In this document: one piece after another, positions 63,076 through 64,000 of the stretch
Position numbering within the stretch: the first letter of the stretch is position 1
Layout of the letters: every line of letters begins with the position of its first letter
Assembly: GCA_023390905.1 (NCBI GenBank)
Contig: JAEWBY010000090.1
Coordinates: 1-64,000 of the forward strand
Direction: 5' to 3'
DNA: 64,000 bases
Source of the DNA: Pseudomonadota bacterium
Lineage (GTDB): Bacteria > Pseudomonadota > Gammaproteobacteria > Xanthomonadales > Xanthomonadaceae
Made by a program: the position numbers and the translations under genes
Notes under the pieces: model-generated
Seen by the model: only the letters and a program-made list of their open reading frames with translations
Database searches by the model: none
Told to the model about the DNA's origin: nothing

Positions 63076-63645
63076 TCAGGTTTCCTCGTCCGCATCGGGA
63101 TCGTCGATCCCGCGATCATCATTGCCCGCTTCGCCGAGCAGTTCGCGCAGCTCGCGGAAGATCTCGCGGTACGCGCGCGGCGGCTTGTTCTTCGCGCGTT
63201 CCTCGGCGGCATTGCGGATCAACTGGCGCAGCCGCTGGCGATCGCCGTGCGGAAATTCCTCCAGCAATCCGGCCAGCGCCGCGTCGCCTTCGTCCAGCAG
63301 GCGATCGCGCCAGTGTTCTGCGCGATGCAGCAGCGCCGTTTCGCGACGCGCGGCATCGCCGCCTTCTTCCATCGCATCGCGTATCGCTTCGAGCACTTCG
63401 TCGTCCTCGCGGCGCATCTGCTTGGCCAGGTATTGCAACTGGCGCTTGTGCGCGATGTGCGAGGTGATGCGCTGGGTTTCCAGGATGTGCGGCAGCAGAT
63501 CCTCGGGAATCGGCAGCTTGGCCAGCTTGGCCGGCGTCAGCGCCACCAGTTGTTCGGCCAGGCTGCGCACCTCCAGCGCCTCTTCGCGCTGCTGGCTGCG
63601 GCTGGGGCTATAGAATTCGCCGGTTTCCGGATCGCGTCCGCGCAT
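63076..63645 (-). CDS. darP: ribosome-associated protein DarP (YjgA)
   Basis: Helical, highly charged protein of 189 residues of the YjgA/DarP family, a 50S assembly factor in E. coli. GRDPETGEFYSPSRSQQREEALEVRSLAEQLVALTPAKLAKLPIPEDL is the typical opening, with Asp/Arg-rich helices in the C-terminal half. The ATG at MRGRDPETG has a GAGAG box five bases before and is preferred to GTG two codons earlier. In E. coli yjgA is beside pmbA, and the same is seen here, divergent from pmbA. Confidence 0.94.
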   Translation of the reverse strand: MRGRDPETGEFYSPSRSQQREEALEVRSLAEQLVALTPAKLAKLPIPEDLLPHILETQRITSHIAHKRQLQYLAKQMRREDDEVLEAIRDAMEEGGDAARRETALLHRAEHWRDRLLDEGDAALAGLLEEFPHGDRQRLRQLIRNAAEERAKNKPPRAYREIFRELRELLGEAGNDDRGIDDPDADEET

Positions 63646-63755
63646 GATCACTCTCGTTCACGGGCCGCCGGCGTGCGCGCTGCGCGGGCCGCGGCCAGAA
63701 TTTCACCCGGAAACACGGACCTCCCGTGTTTCCCGTACCGCACAAGGATAAGCCA

Positions 63756-64000
63756 TTGAACGCCATCTCCGCCCCCATGCACGATGACAGCCTGCAACGG
63801 CTGGAATCGCTGGCCGAACTTTCGCAGCGGCTGCTCGAACGCGCGCGCGCGCGCGGCGCCACCCAGGCCGAGGTGAGCTGCAGCGAGGAGCGCGGGCTCA
63901 ACGTCAACGTGCGCATGGGCGAGGTCGAGACGGTCGAATCCAACCGTGATCGCGGCATCGGCGTCACCGTCTATTTCGGCCAGCGCAAGGGCAGCGCCAG
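63756..64000 (+). CDS. pmbA: metalloprotease PmbA (TldE), 5' part
   Basis: Only the first 82 codons are in the window; the gene runs off the end. After SAPMHDDSLQRLESLAELSQRLLERARARGATQAEVSCSEERGL comes NVNVRMGEVETVESNRDRGIGVTVYFGQRKGSA, a match to TldE/PmbA, the inactive partner of TldD. TTG at 63756 is preferred because AAGGA lies seven bases upstream; ATG 63777 in the same frame is the alternative. Confidence 0.9.
   Translation, partial: MNAISAPMHDDSLQRLESLAELSQRLLERARARGATQAEVSCSEERGLNVNVRMGEVETVESNRDRGIGVTVYFGQRKGSA

Overview
The window is a GC-rich chromosomal segment of a gammaproteobacterium, most likely from the Xanthomonadaceae/Lysobacteraceae (Lysobacter, Luteimonas, Pseudoxanthomonas or relatives). 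The gene orders queA-tgt-yajC-secD-secF, leuS-lptE-holA-nadD-rsfS-rlmH and maf-rng-yhdP-tldD-(yjgA)-pmbA are classic gammaproteobacterial housekeeping blocks. The GC-rich codon use, the many TonB-type and secreted hydrolase genes and the protein wording fit xanthomonads. The genus cannot be fixed from the sequence alone. No tRNA, rRNA, CRISPR array, prophage or intact insertion sequence was seen.

Layout. 1-3.7 kb: a coaD-like tail, a YfhL ferredoxin, gamma-glutamyltransferase coupled to a metallo-beta-lactamase-fold hydrolase, and a catalytically dead relic of a REP-associated transposase (RAYT) beside a 7-bp tandem repeat. 4.4-10.9 kb: upp, then a phosphorus-acquisition island: a TonB-dependent receptor diverging from a beta-propeller phytase lipoprotein, a secreted metallophosphoesterase and an exported inorganic pyrophosphatase, with PhoB-box-like repeats in the divergent promoter. 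10.9-13 kb: a class III aminotransferase diverging from its probable Lrp-family regulator across a clear operator. 13.1-18.8 kb: queuosine (queA, tgt) and Sec (yajC, secD, secF) operon. 18.8-24.9 kb: PhoD-like phosphatase, frameshifted arylsulfatase, suhB and trmJ. 25-28 kb: a PhnD-like periplasmic binding protein translationally coupled to a membrane GGDEF-EAL protein. 28-32.2 kb: ExoD, CorC/HlyC, and the DUF47-pit phosphate transporter operon with a Pho-box-like site. 32.4-46.3 kb: small proteins (YbjN-like, Atl-like), a rhomboid protease, two tandem M13 peptidases (one with a broken zinc site), a CHASE2-GGDEF cyclase, a PYROXD2-like oxidoreductase, a serine hydrolase, the queuosine-precursor transporter YhhQ, DUF502, DUF4442 and CnoX. 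46.6-64 kb: the leuS and maf/rng/yhdP/tldD blocks, separated by a TonB-like protein and a SIMPL-domain protein.

Theme. Phosphorus handling recurs: organic phosphate uptake and hydrolysis, pyrophosphate hydrolysis, PhoD-like phosphatase, inositol monophosphatase, the Pit system and a phosphonate/phosphate-type sensor tied to cyclic-di-GMP. Two promoter regions carry 11-bp-periodic repeats resembling the PhoB box. The most interesting candidates for follow-up are the phytate island with its operator, the PhnD/GGDEF-EAL pair, the dead M13 paralogue, the dead RAYT and the dispersed, inverted 7-bp repeat arrays. Start sites were chosen from ribosome-binding sites, signal peptides and overlaps, so several differ from the longest open frame.
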